Part shown: positions 1-9,404 of the stretch, one piece after another
How positions within the stretch are numbered: position 1 is the first letter of the stretch
Layout of the letters: each line of letters begins with the position of its first letter
Assembly: GCA_009829735.1 (NCBI GenBank)
Contig: CM020620.1
Span: 16,636,354 to 16,700,353 of the forward strand
Source: Pyropia yezoensis
Taxonomy: Eukaryota; Rhodophyta; Bangiophyceae; Bangiales; Bangiaceae
Length of the DNA stretch: 64,000 nucleotides
Direction: 5' to 3'
Program-made: the position numbers and the translations under genes
Notes under the pieces: generated by a model
Databases searched by the model: none
Told to the model about the DNA's origin: nothing
What the model saw: the letters and a program-made list of their open reading frames with translations, nothing else

Positions 1-1558
1 TCTTAGAGCCCATCTTGACGTCATTAAGAGACTGCATCAACCCAGGGGAGTGCTGCTCCAAGGAAGGACAAGCAGTTGGAACAGCTACAGCCGCTGCAGC
101 TTTGCGAAGAGCAATCTTGCCGCCACTCCCAGCGAAGGCAGGCGTAGGCGGCGTGCCAGAGCCACTCTTCGATGCCGCTGCTGAAATAAAAGGGCGTCTC
201 TGCGTCCACCACTCTCGCATGAAGGCGTCCTCAAACTCCATGGAAGAGGCGTCCTGAGAGCAGTCAATCACAGCCCCGTTGTAAGGTTCCGCATCAGTAC
301 CGGTCCCACGCTCGACGACGAGAGACACCTTGGACCACTGCTTCTGCTCGGACAGGTCCATACCCAGCCGCGACAGATTGCGGAGGATCAGGCTCGAAAC
401 AGCGTCAAGCGAACCGACAAAAGACGATCTCGCAGATGACGCAGATGGCATTGACGCGCTATGGCCAGTAGAGAGAGCTGCCTGAGCGGCGGAGGGTGAC
501 CCTGATGCCAAAGAGGTCGTTGATGACCGTCCATGATCTGCAGGTCGTGCCGTCGACCCTGTCGACGGTAGCTTGAATGGCAGCGGTGCGGCCGCCAACG
601 CCAACGACGTTGGCGCAGCAGCTGCTTGAGTCAATGGTGCCTCTGGCCGAGATGAAACCGACATGTGCGCCCGTCCCGAAGCCGCAAGGAGCGGCGCCGA
701 GGATGCGCGGGGTGGCGGCGGCGGTGTTGACCGCAATCCAGCTCCCGTGGCACCAGCCCTCGTCGGGGCAGCCAGAGCCGGCGAAGGCCGAGGTGCTGAC
801 GTCACGCCATTCGGGGAGGCACCACGAGGTGGCATTTCACCTCGCTGCTGCTGCACGGCCGCAGAGGGACCATATGTCAGAGTGCCACGACCCCCCGACG
901 GAGCTCTCGGTTGCTGCGTCGGTGTTGGAGACACCGGGGCGTCCTGTGGCGTACCTTCCGCACACGTTCGCGTCGGAGATGGCTGCTGGGGCCGGGGCGG
1001 CAGGGTAAACGGCGCCCCTTGTGGAGCACTCTGCCCCGGTGTCGTAGAAGAACGAGGTGGTGGAGACCACACAGCAGGCAGCGCAGGTCGGTGCGACTGC
1101 GGCTGCGTCAGCGGCAGCAATAGCCCCGTCGACTGAGGAAGTAGTGGCCGCGGCGACAGTGGCGGCCGTGGCCATGAAGACCGCGGCGACGGTTGCCGTG
1201 AAGCCGGCTGCCCTGAGGGGCTCTCGAATGAAGTCAGCGGAAGTGCCTCACCCAAAGATGCACAGCGTCTCCCACCGACGGGCAGCGGCTGCGAAAATGG
1301 AAAAGCGGGCGAGGCCGAGAACCGACCAGCGCCAGAATCGACACCACCACCAGCAAAGCCACTCCAATCGGGCTGAGTGATTGGCGTGTCAGGAAGGGGA
1401 GGCAGCTCTGGCAGGTACGCAGTATGAGGGGGCAAGAGCACCCAACCCGGAGCAACAGGGGGGCACACAGAAAGCGTCGCATAGCCTGCGTCTGTCGATG
1501 CAGCGTAGCCGGTGGGCGGTGGTGGACGTGGGGGAGCGACCGTCGGTATCGACGCCAT
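1..1558 (-). CDS. Pro/Ser-rich protein of unknown function, 3' end beyond the window
   Basis: One reading frame stays open on the minus strand from an ATG at 1558 to the left edge, about 519 codons without a stop. I checked the frame at three internal ATG codons (1556-1558, 662-664, 239-241), and all are in phase. The N-terminal ~330 residues are low-complexity, with many PPP, SP and QQ runs (start MASIPTVAPPRPPPPTGYA). The part after about residue 370 looks more structured: helix-like text around SLDAVSSLILRNLSRLGMDL, then LVVERGTGTDAEPYNGAVID, MEFEDAFMREWWTQRRPF and an Ala/Lys stretch. I do not recognise the family, and see no signal peptide or membrane segment. It diverges from the PDI-like gene across about 1 kb. 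ORFs on the opposite strand at 577-1380 are shadows. The frame's length and non-repetitive C-terminal part argue for a real gene; the absence of the 3' end limits certainty. Confidence 0.55.
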   Translation of the reverse strand, partial: MASIPTVAPPRPPPPTGYAASTDAGYATLSVCPPVAPGWVLLPPHTAYLPELPPLPDTPITQPDWSGFAGGGVDSGAGRFSASPAFPFSQPLPVGGRRCASLGEALPLTSFESPSGQPASRQPSPRSSWPRPPLSPRPLLPQSTGLLLPLTQPQSHRPALPAVWSPPPRSSTTPGQSAPQGAPFTLPPRPQQPSPTRTCAEGTPQDAPVSPTPTQQPRAPSGGRGTLTYGPSAAVQQQRGEMPPRGASPNGVTSAPRPSPALAAPTRAGATGAGLRSTPPPPPRASSAPLLAASGRAHMSVSSRPEAPLTQAAAAPTSLALAAAPLPFKLPSTGSTARPADHGRSSTTSLASGSPSAAQAALSTGHSASMPSASSARSSFVGSLDAVSSLILRNLSRLGMDLSEQKQWSKVSLVVERGTGTDAEPYNGAVIDCSQDASSMEFEDAFMREWWTQRRPFISAAASKSGSGTPPTPAFAGSGGKIALRKAAAAVAVPTACPSLEQHSPGLMQSLNDVKMGSK

Positions 1559-2569
1559 TCTGGTGAGGTGTGGTGCTCTCCTTCAGCGTCACCGACACGC
1601 ACGCGCCGATCCAACGCCAGCACGCAGCCCGTCCTAGCGCGCGGCCGAAGCGAGCGCACGGCCGCCGCCCGCGTCGAGCCGCCGCCCGCGTCCACCGCGC
1701 CTAGGCTCGCCGTCCATACACGCTACAGAACCGACTCAAGGCGCTACACGGTAGGCGGGAGCAGGGACGTGACAATAGGTGCTGCAGACGCCAGCCTCGA
1801 GGTGCAGCAAGACGACACCATCATCCATGTAGCCGCGAAAAAGTGCGCGGCGCCCGCCCTGCGGGACCATCCACCCGGCGCGGGAAGCGCAGTGGCGCGC
1901 AGCAAAATGGCGCGCGCGTCGGCGCAGGCGGGAGGAGCAGCGTGAAGCGGCCCGCGCCAAGATCCGCGCGCCACGGCGTCGCAGGGAGATCGGCTCCATC
2001 GCGCCACTGTCCCAAATTACTGCATGCTCACATGACGGGAAGTACCATGCTGTGGTTGAATTGCCCAGCGAAGGCCCGCGCAATGAAACGAAAGCCGCTG
2101 CCTGCAATACACTTCCGGTCCAGGTGCAGTGGTCCACCTCCAGGACCGGCCCAGGGCACGGAATGTCTCGAGAGTTGCCACCAGCGGGTGTCGACATTGT
2201 GGCCCAAAAGCCGCGATGTGAGGCACTGGGCGTGGGGGGGTCGACATGCGATTGTATGGTAGAATCGGTGTCGACATCGGAACTGGTTTAATCAGCCTCG
2301 TCCCGAGTGAGTCAAGCGAGCACAATGACTGATCAACGACCGCCGGGCCGGCGGTCTGGTTGGTGGGTCACACGTCCTGCCGCCCTTCGCAGCTGCTTTT
2401 TTCCGCTGCCCGCCGCCTCTGGCTGTTGCCGCTGCCCGTCGCTGCTGCCTGTCGCGCCTGTCGTCGCCGACGCCGCCGCCGTCTGTTCGCGTCGCCGTCG
2501 CGGTGCCCACTCATAGCTGGTGGGCCCCAGCCATCCTAGGGCCGAACGGGCCCCTGCGCCCGCCCTTAC
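1559..2569. other. Intergenic region between divergent genes
   Basis: The stretch lies between two outward-pointing genes, so it presumably holds both promoters. No convincing ORF was seen. The motif GTCGACAT occurs three times within 90 bases (near 2189, 2241 and 2269), once in front of the sequence TGCGATTGTATGG. No TATA box could be assigned with confidence. Confidence 0.4.
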
Positions 2570-5052
2570 ATGGGTCCTTGCGCCCCCCCCTCGCCGCCGC
2601 CTCGGCGGCGGTGGCGGCGGGCGCCCGCGCTGCTGCTCGCCGCGGCCGCCACGGCTGCGGCCGCCGCGGCCGCCACGGCTGCGGCCGCCGCGGCAGTGGT
2701 GACGGTCCGCCCCGCCGCGGCGGCAACGGTGAGCGCAGCGGTTGCAGATGAGGCGCCCCCCCCCGCCCCCTCCGCCCGACGGCGGCGGCGCCCCCTCGCC
2801 CGCCCTGGTACTCCCTGCCGGGGAGGTGGCCATCCTGACGGCCGCCAACTTTACCGCCGCGGTCGCCCCCCCTCCCCCCGCGCTGGCCATTGTTGCGTTC
2901 AAGGTGCCCTGGTGTGGCCACTGCCAGGCGCTGACTGCGCCGTACGCGGAGGCGGCGGTGACGCTGGGCGGCACCCAGCCAACGGTCCGCCTTGCCGGCG
3001 TCGACGCGTCGGCGGCGGAGAATGCGGCGCTCAACAAGGCGCACGTGACGGTGGGGTATCCGACGATCAAAGAGTTTTCGGCGGGGGTGCTGGTGGATGA
3101 GTTCCGAGGCGTCCGCGACGCGCCGCACTTGACGGCGTGGGTGGACAAGGTCGTCCGCACGTCGGGGCGGTCGCCGGTGGTGGCGCTGCCGGGGAGCGGC
3201 GGTGGCCGGGCTGCGGGGGGGTCCCCTGCGGATACGGGGACGAAGGGAAAGAAGCGTAAGGGCAGTCGCGCTGACGCGCACGCGGGGGACACCCTCGAGG
3301 GCCTGCTCGCCGAGGGGCCTCCGCTCCTTGTCCTGCTGGACCGCTCCACCGCGTCGCCGGCCCTGGTAGCGGCGTTTGAGGCGGCCGTTACGGTACTGCG
3401 CATGCCGCCGCTGGACTTGCCCCTCGCCCGCTTTGCGTCGACCCCCCACCTGGGGGACGAGCCCGCTGTGGTGGCTGCTGTGGCGGCCGCCCCCACGGTC
3501 ACGGTCGCTTATAGTGGTGTGGGTGTGCCGCCGCTGCCCCTGGCGTCACCCGACGACGTGGCGTTGCTGTGGCGGCGGTCGCTCGCGTACGGCTCGACCG
3601 AGATGAGCCTCGTCCGCCGCCTGCGCGTCCGCGACGCGGCGGCCGTGGCGGCGGGCTCTCTGGCAACCGTTGTCGACGGTGACGCAGCCGCGGGCCGCTC
3701 ACCGCCCCCCCCGACCGACGACGCAGTCGCTGCGGTCGTTGCGTGGGCATACGACGCGTCGGTGCATCCGGTGGATGCATTCCTCGTCGACTCGGGCAAC
3801 GTACCGTTGCTCACCGGCGCTGCCGCCCCGCTCCTCGCATTTGGGCCAGACGCGCTTCCGCCGTCCCCGTTGGCGGCGGTGCTGAGCACCGCCGCCCTCC
3901 GAGCTGCACCCGCCACCGGGCAGTGCGGCGGCCGCTGACGCGACGCCTGGCGGCCGCACTGTCGGGCGGGTGGCGTACGTGCAGCGCGGGGCTGTCCCAG
4001 ACCTCGACGCTCACGTGCTTGCCGGCAGCGACGATGGGCCGCCGGCCAGCGGCGACCGCGGGCCGGTGCACTGGGCCGTCTACCGCCGTGGCGCGCGTCG
4101 GGTGGGGCGGTGCGTGTTTGGCGTGGCCGCTTGGGCCTCAGCGGTGCACGCGGCAGGGACCAACGAGGAGGTGGCGGCGGCGTCGCTGGCGGCCATGCTT
4201 ACCGCCTGGTCCGCCGCGTGCGCGGCGGGTGCGCTCGACGTGGACCCGATGGCTGGGGTGGCCCACGGCGAGGCGGTGGCGCCGTCTGGGGCAGCGTACG
4301 TGACGCTGAAAGCGGGCACGCCCCCCCCCTCGGCCGCCCCTGCCACCCTTGCCCGCCTCACAGCGGCGGCGGCCAACCTGTCGGCGGGGGTGCTGGAGCT
4401 GGGTGGCCCCGCGGGCTGGCGGCCGTGGGTGGACAATGCCGACGGCCTGGTTGTGGTATGGCTAGTCCCGGCAGCCGGTTGCAGCGACTCCTGTGCCGCC
4501 CGTGACGCGGTCGTCCGCGCCGCTGCGGCGATCCTGGCCGCCACCACCGACACGGTCGCGGTGGCACGGCTGCCCGTGGGCGCCGCTGACCCGTCTGCGG
4601 CCGCCGACGTGCCACCTCCGCTGCGGCGCGCGCTGGAGGGCGGCCGCGGCGGCCGCGCATCCGCAGACGCGCCGGCGCTGCTGCTGCTGTCGGCCGACCC
4701 TGCGGTGCCAGATGTGGTGCTGGGGGGGCCCGATCTCGACGCCGCGGCGCCTACGGCTGCGGCGCTGGTGCATCTGGCGCTGGCGGCGGCGGAGCCGCGG
4801 CCGCTGGGCGTCGGCAGCGCCGCCCCCGACGGCGGCAGCGTCGGCGGCGACACGCCCAGTTCAACCGCCCTGGCCGCTGACAGCGGCGGCGTAGCTGCCG
4901 GGGGTGGGCGGCAGGGGGTGCACCCCGCGGGGCTGCTGTTTGGGTGGCTCCTCGTTGCCGCTGCCGCGGGCTTGCTGGGCGTGGAGGTGGCGGGCGGGCG
5001 AGCGGTGGTAGCGCGGGTGGTCCGCGTCGGCCTCGCCCCCGCCGTGCGGTGA
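2570..5052 (+). CDS. Protein disulfide isomerase-like ER protein with C-terminal membrane anchor; two apparent frameshifts
   Basis: ATG at 2570 opens a signal-peptide-like N-terminus (RRRWRRAPALLL followed by a long Ala stretch). A nine-C run at 2756-2764 separates this frame from the next; one C fewer would join ...VADEAPPP to the frame that carries GEVAILTAANF and the thioredoxin active site VPWCGHCQ (about nt 2906-2930). CGHC is the classic PDI redox pair. A second thioredoxin-like (b) region follows near nt 3295-3600. The frame stops at 3936-3938, but a third frame opens at about 3886 and runs to 5052. It contains a thioredoxin-like part whose active site is degenerate (GCSDSC, so C-x3-C) and ends with a hydrophobic segment GLLFGWLLVAAAAGLLGV near nt 4930-4983. 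The expected role is oxidative folding in the ER lumen, membrane tethered. Both shifts are by one base, so sequencing error in GC homopolymers is the simplest reading; a pseudogene or short introns are alternatives. No KDEL-like tail is seen. Confidence 0.6.
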
Positions 5053-6623
5053 GCTGGGATGGCCGGTAGCGGTGGCTGGCGGGGGGGGGGTCCACCGCCT
5101 CCGGGGGGGTCCCCGGTGCGCAGCAGCAGCTGGTACCCCTAGCTGGACGAGCATGCTCGCCGTCGAGCGAAACACAGGGGGCGTGGGCGAACGCATGGAC
5201 GGATGGGGGGCGTTTCCTCTACAAAAAAAGAAAAGAAAGTGCACCCCAGGGAGACAAAGCAAAACAATCAGCCCTGGAGAAGGACCGACGCGCACGACGC
5301 TCGAGCGCTGGCACGCGCTGCCAGCCCCATCCGTCAGGCCCACCCCCCCACCGCCGCCCCACCCCGCCATCGTCGCCCAAACACCACTGTAGTGGGGTTG
5401 TCTTTCCTCCCCTCACACCTCCCTCCCCTCCCTACCCGAAGCGCGCGCCCACTTGCGTGGCGCGAGGAACCCCGCAGGGAGACACGGCCAATCCAGCCGC
5501 CGATCGCGGTCCGGGCGCGGGACGCGCCTCCACGGGCGCCGACCTTGGACAAAAGACGGGGGGGAACACCTAGGCCGGCGGCGGGGACCATGGCATCCGC
5601 GGGGAGCCGTCGTCCCCTTTCCTCCACTCCTCGTCCTCGTCATCGTCGGGGATTTTCTGCCGTGCCCCAATCGCGCCATCCATCCAAACACCCGGAAGGG
5701 GGAGGGCGAGGAGCGGGGGAGGACAGTCTAGGCAGGGCAGACGGGCGCACAACAATGGGGCGCCATGTGAGCCCAGACCGCTCCCCCAAGGCCCCACGCA
5801 AGCCCGCACCAATTTCAGCAAGATATGTATATCTGAGGCTTCCAATCTCGAGACAAACATTGTCTGCGATCTCAACCCGACCAGATTTTGTGAAATTCTT
5901 GAGAAAGACGTTGATATATCTTTGAAGGCGCACCCTGGTCAGAGGTGGAAATATAATCATTTTTGGTTGGATGACAAATGATTTCATTCAAACCCCTTGA
6001 TTTTAAATCGTATGAAGCGATTTCTGTTGATTACAATCTTTGGCCATGATCGTAATAATTCAAGCCGAAATACGTAACAATGAACGCGTCAGTCCAGGTT
6101 GTAAGGCCCGAAAATGCCACGGGAGCCGCGTGTGCCAGTGCCAAGGACGCGTCACCCTGTTCTCTTGACTTTTTTGCACACACATTTTACACGCTCCGCA
6201 AGTCATCTTGCTGTTGGATTTGTCGATTGTGAAGTAGGAGCTGCACTCTGTCGTCGGCCGACCACGCTTTCGGGGAAGAGAAAACGTGGCACTCTGGTCA
6301 CCAGGTGCCTCTGCCGAGACGCTGCTGCCAGCGGGGGATCATCTGCTTTTGGATGCGCCAAGAGCCGCACTTGTACCAGGGGCACTGGCCTAGGGTGGAA
6401 TGTGGCTAGGCACAATCCGGATCAGAGCCCAGGACTCTGCAAGGACATAGGGGAGCGCAGTCCTGACGCGTATGCGCCCTAACACTTCCCTCACCCCTTC
6501 GTAAATCGCCCTAGTGCACTCTCATGGGCCATAACCCTTTCTTGTATCTGTCTAGTGCACTCTAATGGGCCTTCCTTATCTCGCCCTAATGCTACGTAAT
6601 GCTGCCTAATGCTCCCTAATGCG
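5053..6623. other. Intergenic region with a low-GC island
   Basis: No supported gene. ORFs at 5203-5925 are low-complexity and overlap on several frames. Bases about 5800-6080 are strikingly AT-richer than everything around and include a plus-strand frame without stops for about 60 codons ending at 5972-5974, text like TNIVCDLNPTRFCEILEKD, with no start or recognised domain. The right end carries short direct repeats, reported separately. Confidence 0.4.
6511..6623. repeat. Short direct repeats at the insertion site of element 1
   Basis: CTAGTGCACTCTMATGGGCC occurs at 6511-6530 and 6552-6571 with one difference. It is followed by four close copies of CTAATGC or GTAATGC ending at the target duplication ATGCG (6619-6623). 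Confidence 0.7.
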
Positions 6624-6987
6624 TGTAGCAATATGGTTGTCCGTATTGTGACCCTAATATTAGGGGGGGCTACTTCTAATCCTTAACTTCCAATTTGAGA
6701 GTCCGAGCTGGTCACGGTATCTATAAGTTACGTATGACCAGAGGGACTTGCATCTTGGGGTGGAGGGTAGTTAGTAGTGTCTCCGAGGGTTTATAACGAG
6801 GGGGCCGGTGGCGAATCCACCGCCGGCCAAGGTAGAACAACAAACCCCTCCCATTTGGGCTCCCATCTTGGTCCCGTGGCTTGCGCTCCAAGGAAAGCAA
6901 CCTTGGCCTCCCGGTGACGTTGGTGCCGATCCCCCTTGGTGAGTGTTCCCTGAGAGTGGACGTGCGACGGATTCCTATTGTGCTACA
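6624..6987 (+). repeat. 5' LTR of element 1
   Basis: 364 bp, TGTAGCA...TGCTACA. It contains TATA-like TTTATAAC near 6789-6796, a plausible promoter core, about 190 bp before the LTR end. Nearly identical to 17083-17445. Confidence 0.95.
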
Positions 6988-6988
6988 T

Positions 6989-7005
6989 TGGTGGAGCAGC
7001 AGGGG
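6989..7005 (+). promoter_or_regulatory. Primer binding site of element 1
   Basis: TGGTGGAGCAGCAGGGG begins two bases after the LTR. TGG complements the CCA tail of a tRNA, so priming of minus-strand DNA by a tRNA whose 3' end reads CCCCTGCTGCTCCACCA is expected. The same 17 bases occur at the equivalent place in element 2. I could not assign the tRNA species. Confidence 0.8.
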
Positions 7006-7212
7006 ACGGGTTTCCGTCACCCTTGTGGTGACGCCGTCTTCGGCCCTGGCACACGGATAGGGATCCGGTCCTTTTCTTGTACTCGTGGTGTTGCGACCTG
7101 ATCGATTGTGTTGAGCTTTTACCTGTGACTGTGACCTACTGTTACTCTCCCCATTCTACCCCCTCGCTCTCTTATTCGTGGTGATCGTTGCGTCGGTTGA
7201 CTGATTGTGACT

Positions 7213-9396
7213 ATGTCTACCCAAGAGACGGGGAACGTTCAAGATGACGGATCGGCGTCGACGCCGACTCCGGAGGTGACTACGGGAACCGGGATCGGGA
7301 ACCCGATCGATAACATTGAGACGCCAATGCTTTCCGGTGCCGGATCGACGTTTGGCACGGCTCGGACGGCAGGAGGCGGGGGCCCGCCTCAACTGTCGTC
7401 GACCGACCTCACTCCGCCGCCTCCTTCACCAGGGGATTCCCTGATGGCATCATTGGACCGCATCGAGGCCCGGTTTTCCGGGCTCGACGCCCGTCAAGAT
7501 CGGACGGAGGACGCAATGGCAGTGGTGATGTCAACACGGCACACGACGGGACCCCGTCGTGTTCCTCCCACACCGGTACGGTTCGAACCGGCCGGACTAC
7601 TTTCGGAGTCCACCAGGGTCAATCCCGGGGTTGCTACTCCTGGACAACCCCCGGACACAATGGGGTATGGGTCCGACTCGTCGGCAGAGTTGGAACGGAG
7701 TCACACGGAGCGATACGCTCGGAGCACCCGAAGCGGACTCCGCGGACACGACCCGGCGGATACGTACGCCGGGGGAGAGTCGGTTATTGGGGGAGGGGGT
7801 ACCCTCTCGCAGTACCCCCACGACGAAGGAGGCCCGGCAACTCGGGTTCCCGAGGTGCCGACGCCTGAAGTACCATCTTCAGTGGTGGAAGCTATGACCG
7901 CGCAGGTAACTGCGAGCCTACTGAAGCGGATGGAGTCCGATGAGTTCGCTCATCAACTGGCTAAGCGACTGGATATCCAGGACGCTGACACGGAGATCGT
8001 CAACGAGGTCTTCCGGTCGGTTCTTACTCCGGAACGTTATCGTTTGGAGGACCGCTCTACCACCGTATCGGAATCGATGCGTAATACGTCGCATCGGGCG
8101 ATCCGCTCTATGCAGACCCTTATGAAGGGAGTCCCTATGTTCGGGGGGCCGAACGGACGCCCGTTGGCAGTCATCGGCTTCTTGACTAGCTTCAAGGCAG
8201 CCGCAGACAAGGCGCTCGTTAACGAGGGGCTGGCCCTGGAGATCCTCCCGTTCTTTGTTGATGAACGGGTGCGAGGCATTCTTCGCCAGGCATCCCCGAT
8301 GCCGGGAATGAGGGTCGCGGCCACCCCCATGGATTACCGTGGGATATTGAAGGAGCTGCTGAGCAGCTACCTCAGTGAGGACAAGTGCGAGGACCACTGT
8401 CGGGCCCTTCGCACTGCCACCGCCCAGTCCTGGGAGGATGAGGAGATGTTTGGACGCCGGATCCAAGAGCTCGACTACGAGCTGGGGAAGCTCCTCGGAG
8501 AAGGGGAGCTACGGGCCATCCTGTTCGCAGGAGTACCCAACTACGTGCGGATATCCGCACGGGGCGCCAACACGGCACGGACGAACTTCAGTCGACTGAT
8601 GCATATGTGCAAGTCCCTAGGGGACGCCTACCGGGTTCTACACCCGGAGTGTGCCTTGGCCCCGAAGCCCAAGGGTGAGGGAGGCAAGCCCAGTCTTACC
8701 CCGGTACCGAGGCAAGAGAAGGTGGAACGTAAGGCCGCACCAGTACTGGTGGCGACCGAACATACCCCTATTGGTGAGGGTGACCCTCTAGTCGACCAAC
8801 AGGGCCACCTGTTGCTACCGGCGACGCCGGTGATTGATGAACATGGTACGGTAGCGTACATCGCCCCGGCTGGGACCCGGTTCCAGGTCAACGAAGGAAC
8901 GGGACGGCGCGTCCCGTATGTGCGGACTACGGGGTACTCCCCGGTGACGGGTAACCCTCACCAACCCTTGCCAACATGGGCGGTGCGCACGGAGGCACCC
9001 CCGCAGATTGCGGGCCGACCCAACCGGTTGGGGGAGTCCATGTTCCGGTTGACCCAAGGACCCAAGGCCTACCAGGGAGCAGGCACTCGGGCGCCCGAGG
9101 GAGGCAACCGTAGCTACGGAGCTACCCCGATGCGACCTCAAGGGGGGACCGGCACGTCCGGATGTATGTTGTGTGGGGATCCCCAGCACTGGGTGTCTTC
9201 CTGCCCACTCATCCCCGAGGAGTCTCGGCGGGCAGCGGCGCAACGCAAGGCATCCACCGGGGGGTATCCCCCCCGAGCACCCGGACCCGCACCGGGTAGG
9301 CAGCCAGCTCCAGGTGGAGTACTGGCCGTCGAGGGGGCACCTCCTCAGCCGGATGTCCCGGCGGACAGCACCCTACCAAGGGCGGGAAACGAGTAA
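7213..9396 (+). CDS. gag: Gag polyprotein of element 1
   Basis: 727 codons from ATG 7213 (an upstream in-frame GTG at 7207 is not preferred) to TAA 9394-9396. The N-terminal third is low-complexity and acidic/Pro-rich. The capsid-like central region (about nt 8100-8640) has the helical pattern of Ty3/gypsy Gag (IGFLTSFKAAADKALVNEG ... YRGILKELLSSYLSEDKCED). Near nt 9166-9210 there is one CCHC zinc knuckle, CMLCGDPQHWVSSC, matching C-x2-C-x4-H-x4-C, for RNA binding. It forms the virus-like particle. The stop is followed after eight bases by the pol ATG in another frame. The ending PRAGNE resembles the Gag ending SAGNE of element 2. Confidence 0.93.
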   Translation: MSTQETGNVQDDGSASTPTPEVTTGTGIGNPIDNIETPMLSGAGSTFGTARTAGGGGPPQLSSTDLTPPPPSPGDSLMASLDRIEARFSGLDARQDRTEDAMAVVMSTRHTTGPRRVPPTPVRFEPAGLLSESTRVNPGVATPGQPPDTMGYGSDSSAELERSHTERYARSTRSGLRGHDPADTYAGGESVIGGGGTLSQYPHDEGGPATRVPEVPTPEVPSSVVEAMTAQVTASLLKRMESDEFAHQLAKRLDIQDADTEIVNEVFRSVLTPERYRLEDRSTTVSESMRNTSHRAIRSMQTLMKGVPMFGGPNGRPLAVIGFLTSFKAAADKALVNEGLALEILPFFVDERVRGILRQASPMPGMRVAATPMDYRGILKELLSSYLSEDKCEDHCRALRTATAQSWEDEEMFGRRIQELDYELGKLLGEGELRAILFAGVPNYVRISARGANTARTNFSRLMHMCKSLGDAYRVLHPECALAPKPKGEGGKPSLTPVPRQEKVERKAAPVLVATEHTPIGEGDPLVDQQGHLLLPATPVIDEHGTVAYIAPAGTRFQVNEGTGRRVPYVRTTGYSPVTGNPHQPLPTWAVRTEAPPQIAGRPNRLGESMFRLTQGPKAYQGAGTRAPEGGNRSYGATPMRPQGGTGTSGCMLCGDPQHWVSSCPLIPEESRRAAAQRKASTGGYPPRAPGPAPGRQPAPGGVLAVEGAPPQPDVPADSTLPRAGNE

Positions 9397-9404
9397 GAGG
9401 AAGG

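Noticed and set aside
2333..3502. 389-aa minus-strand ORF over the PDI-like gene
   Set aside because: It is an antisense shadow of GC-rich coding sequence. The plus frame carries the CGHC motif and signal peptide.
4080..4853. 257-aa Ala/Ser-rich minus-strand ORF
   Set aside because: Shadow of the PDI-like C-terminal coding region; no independent support.
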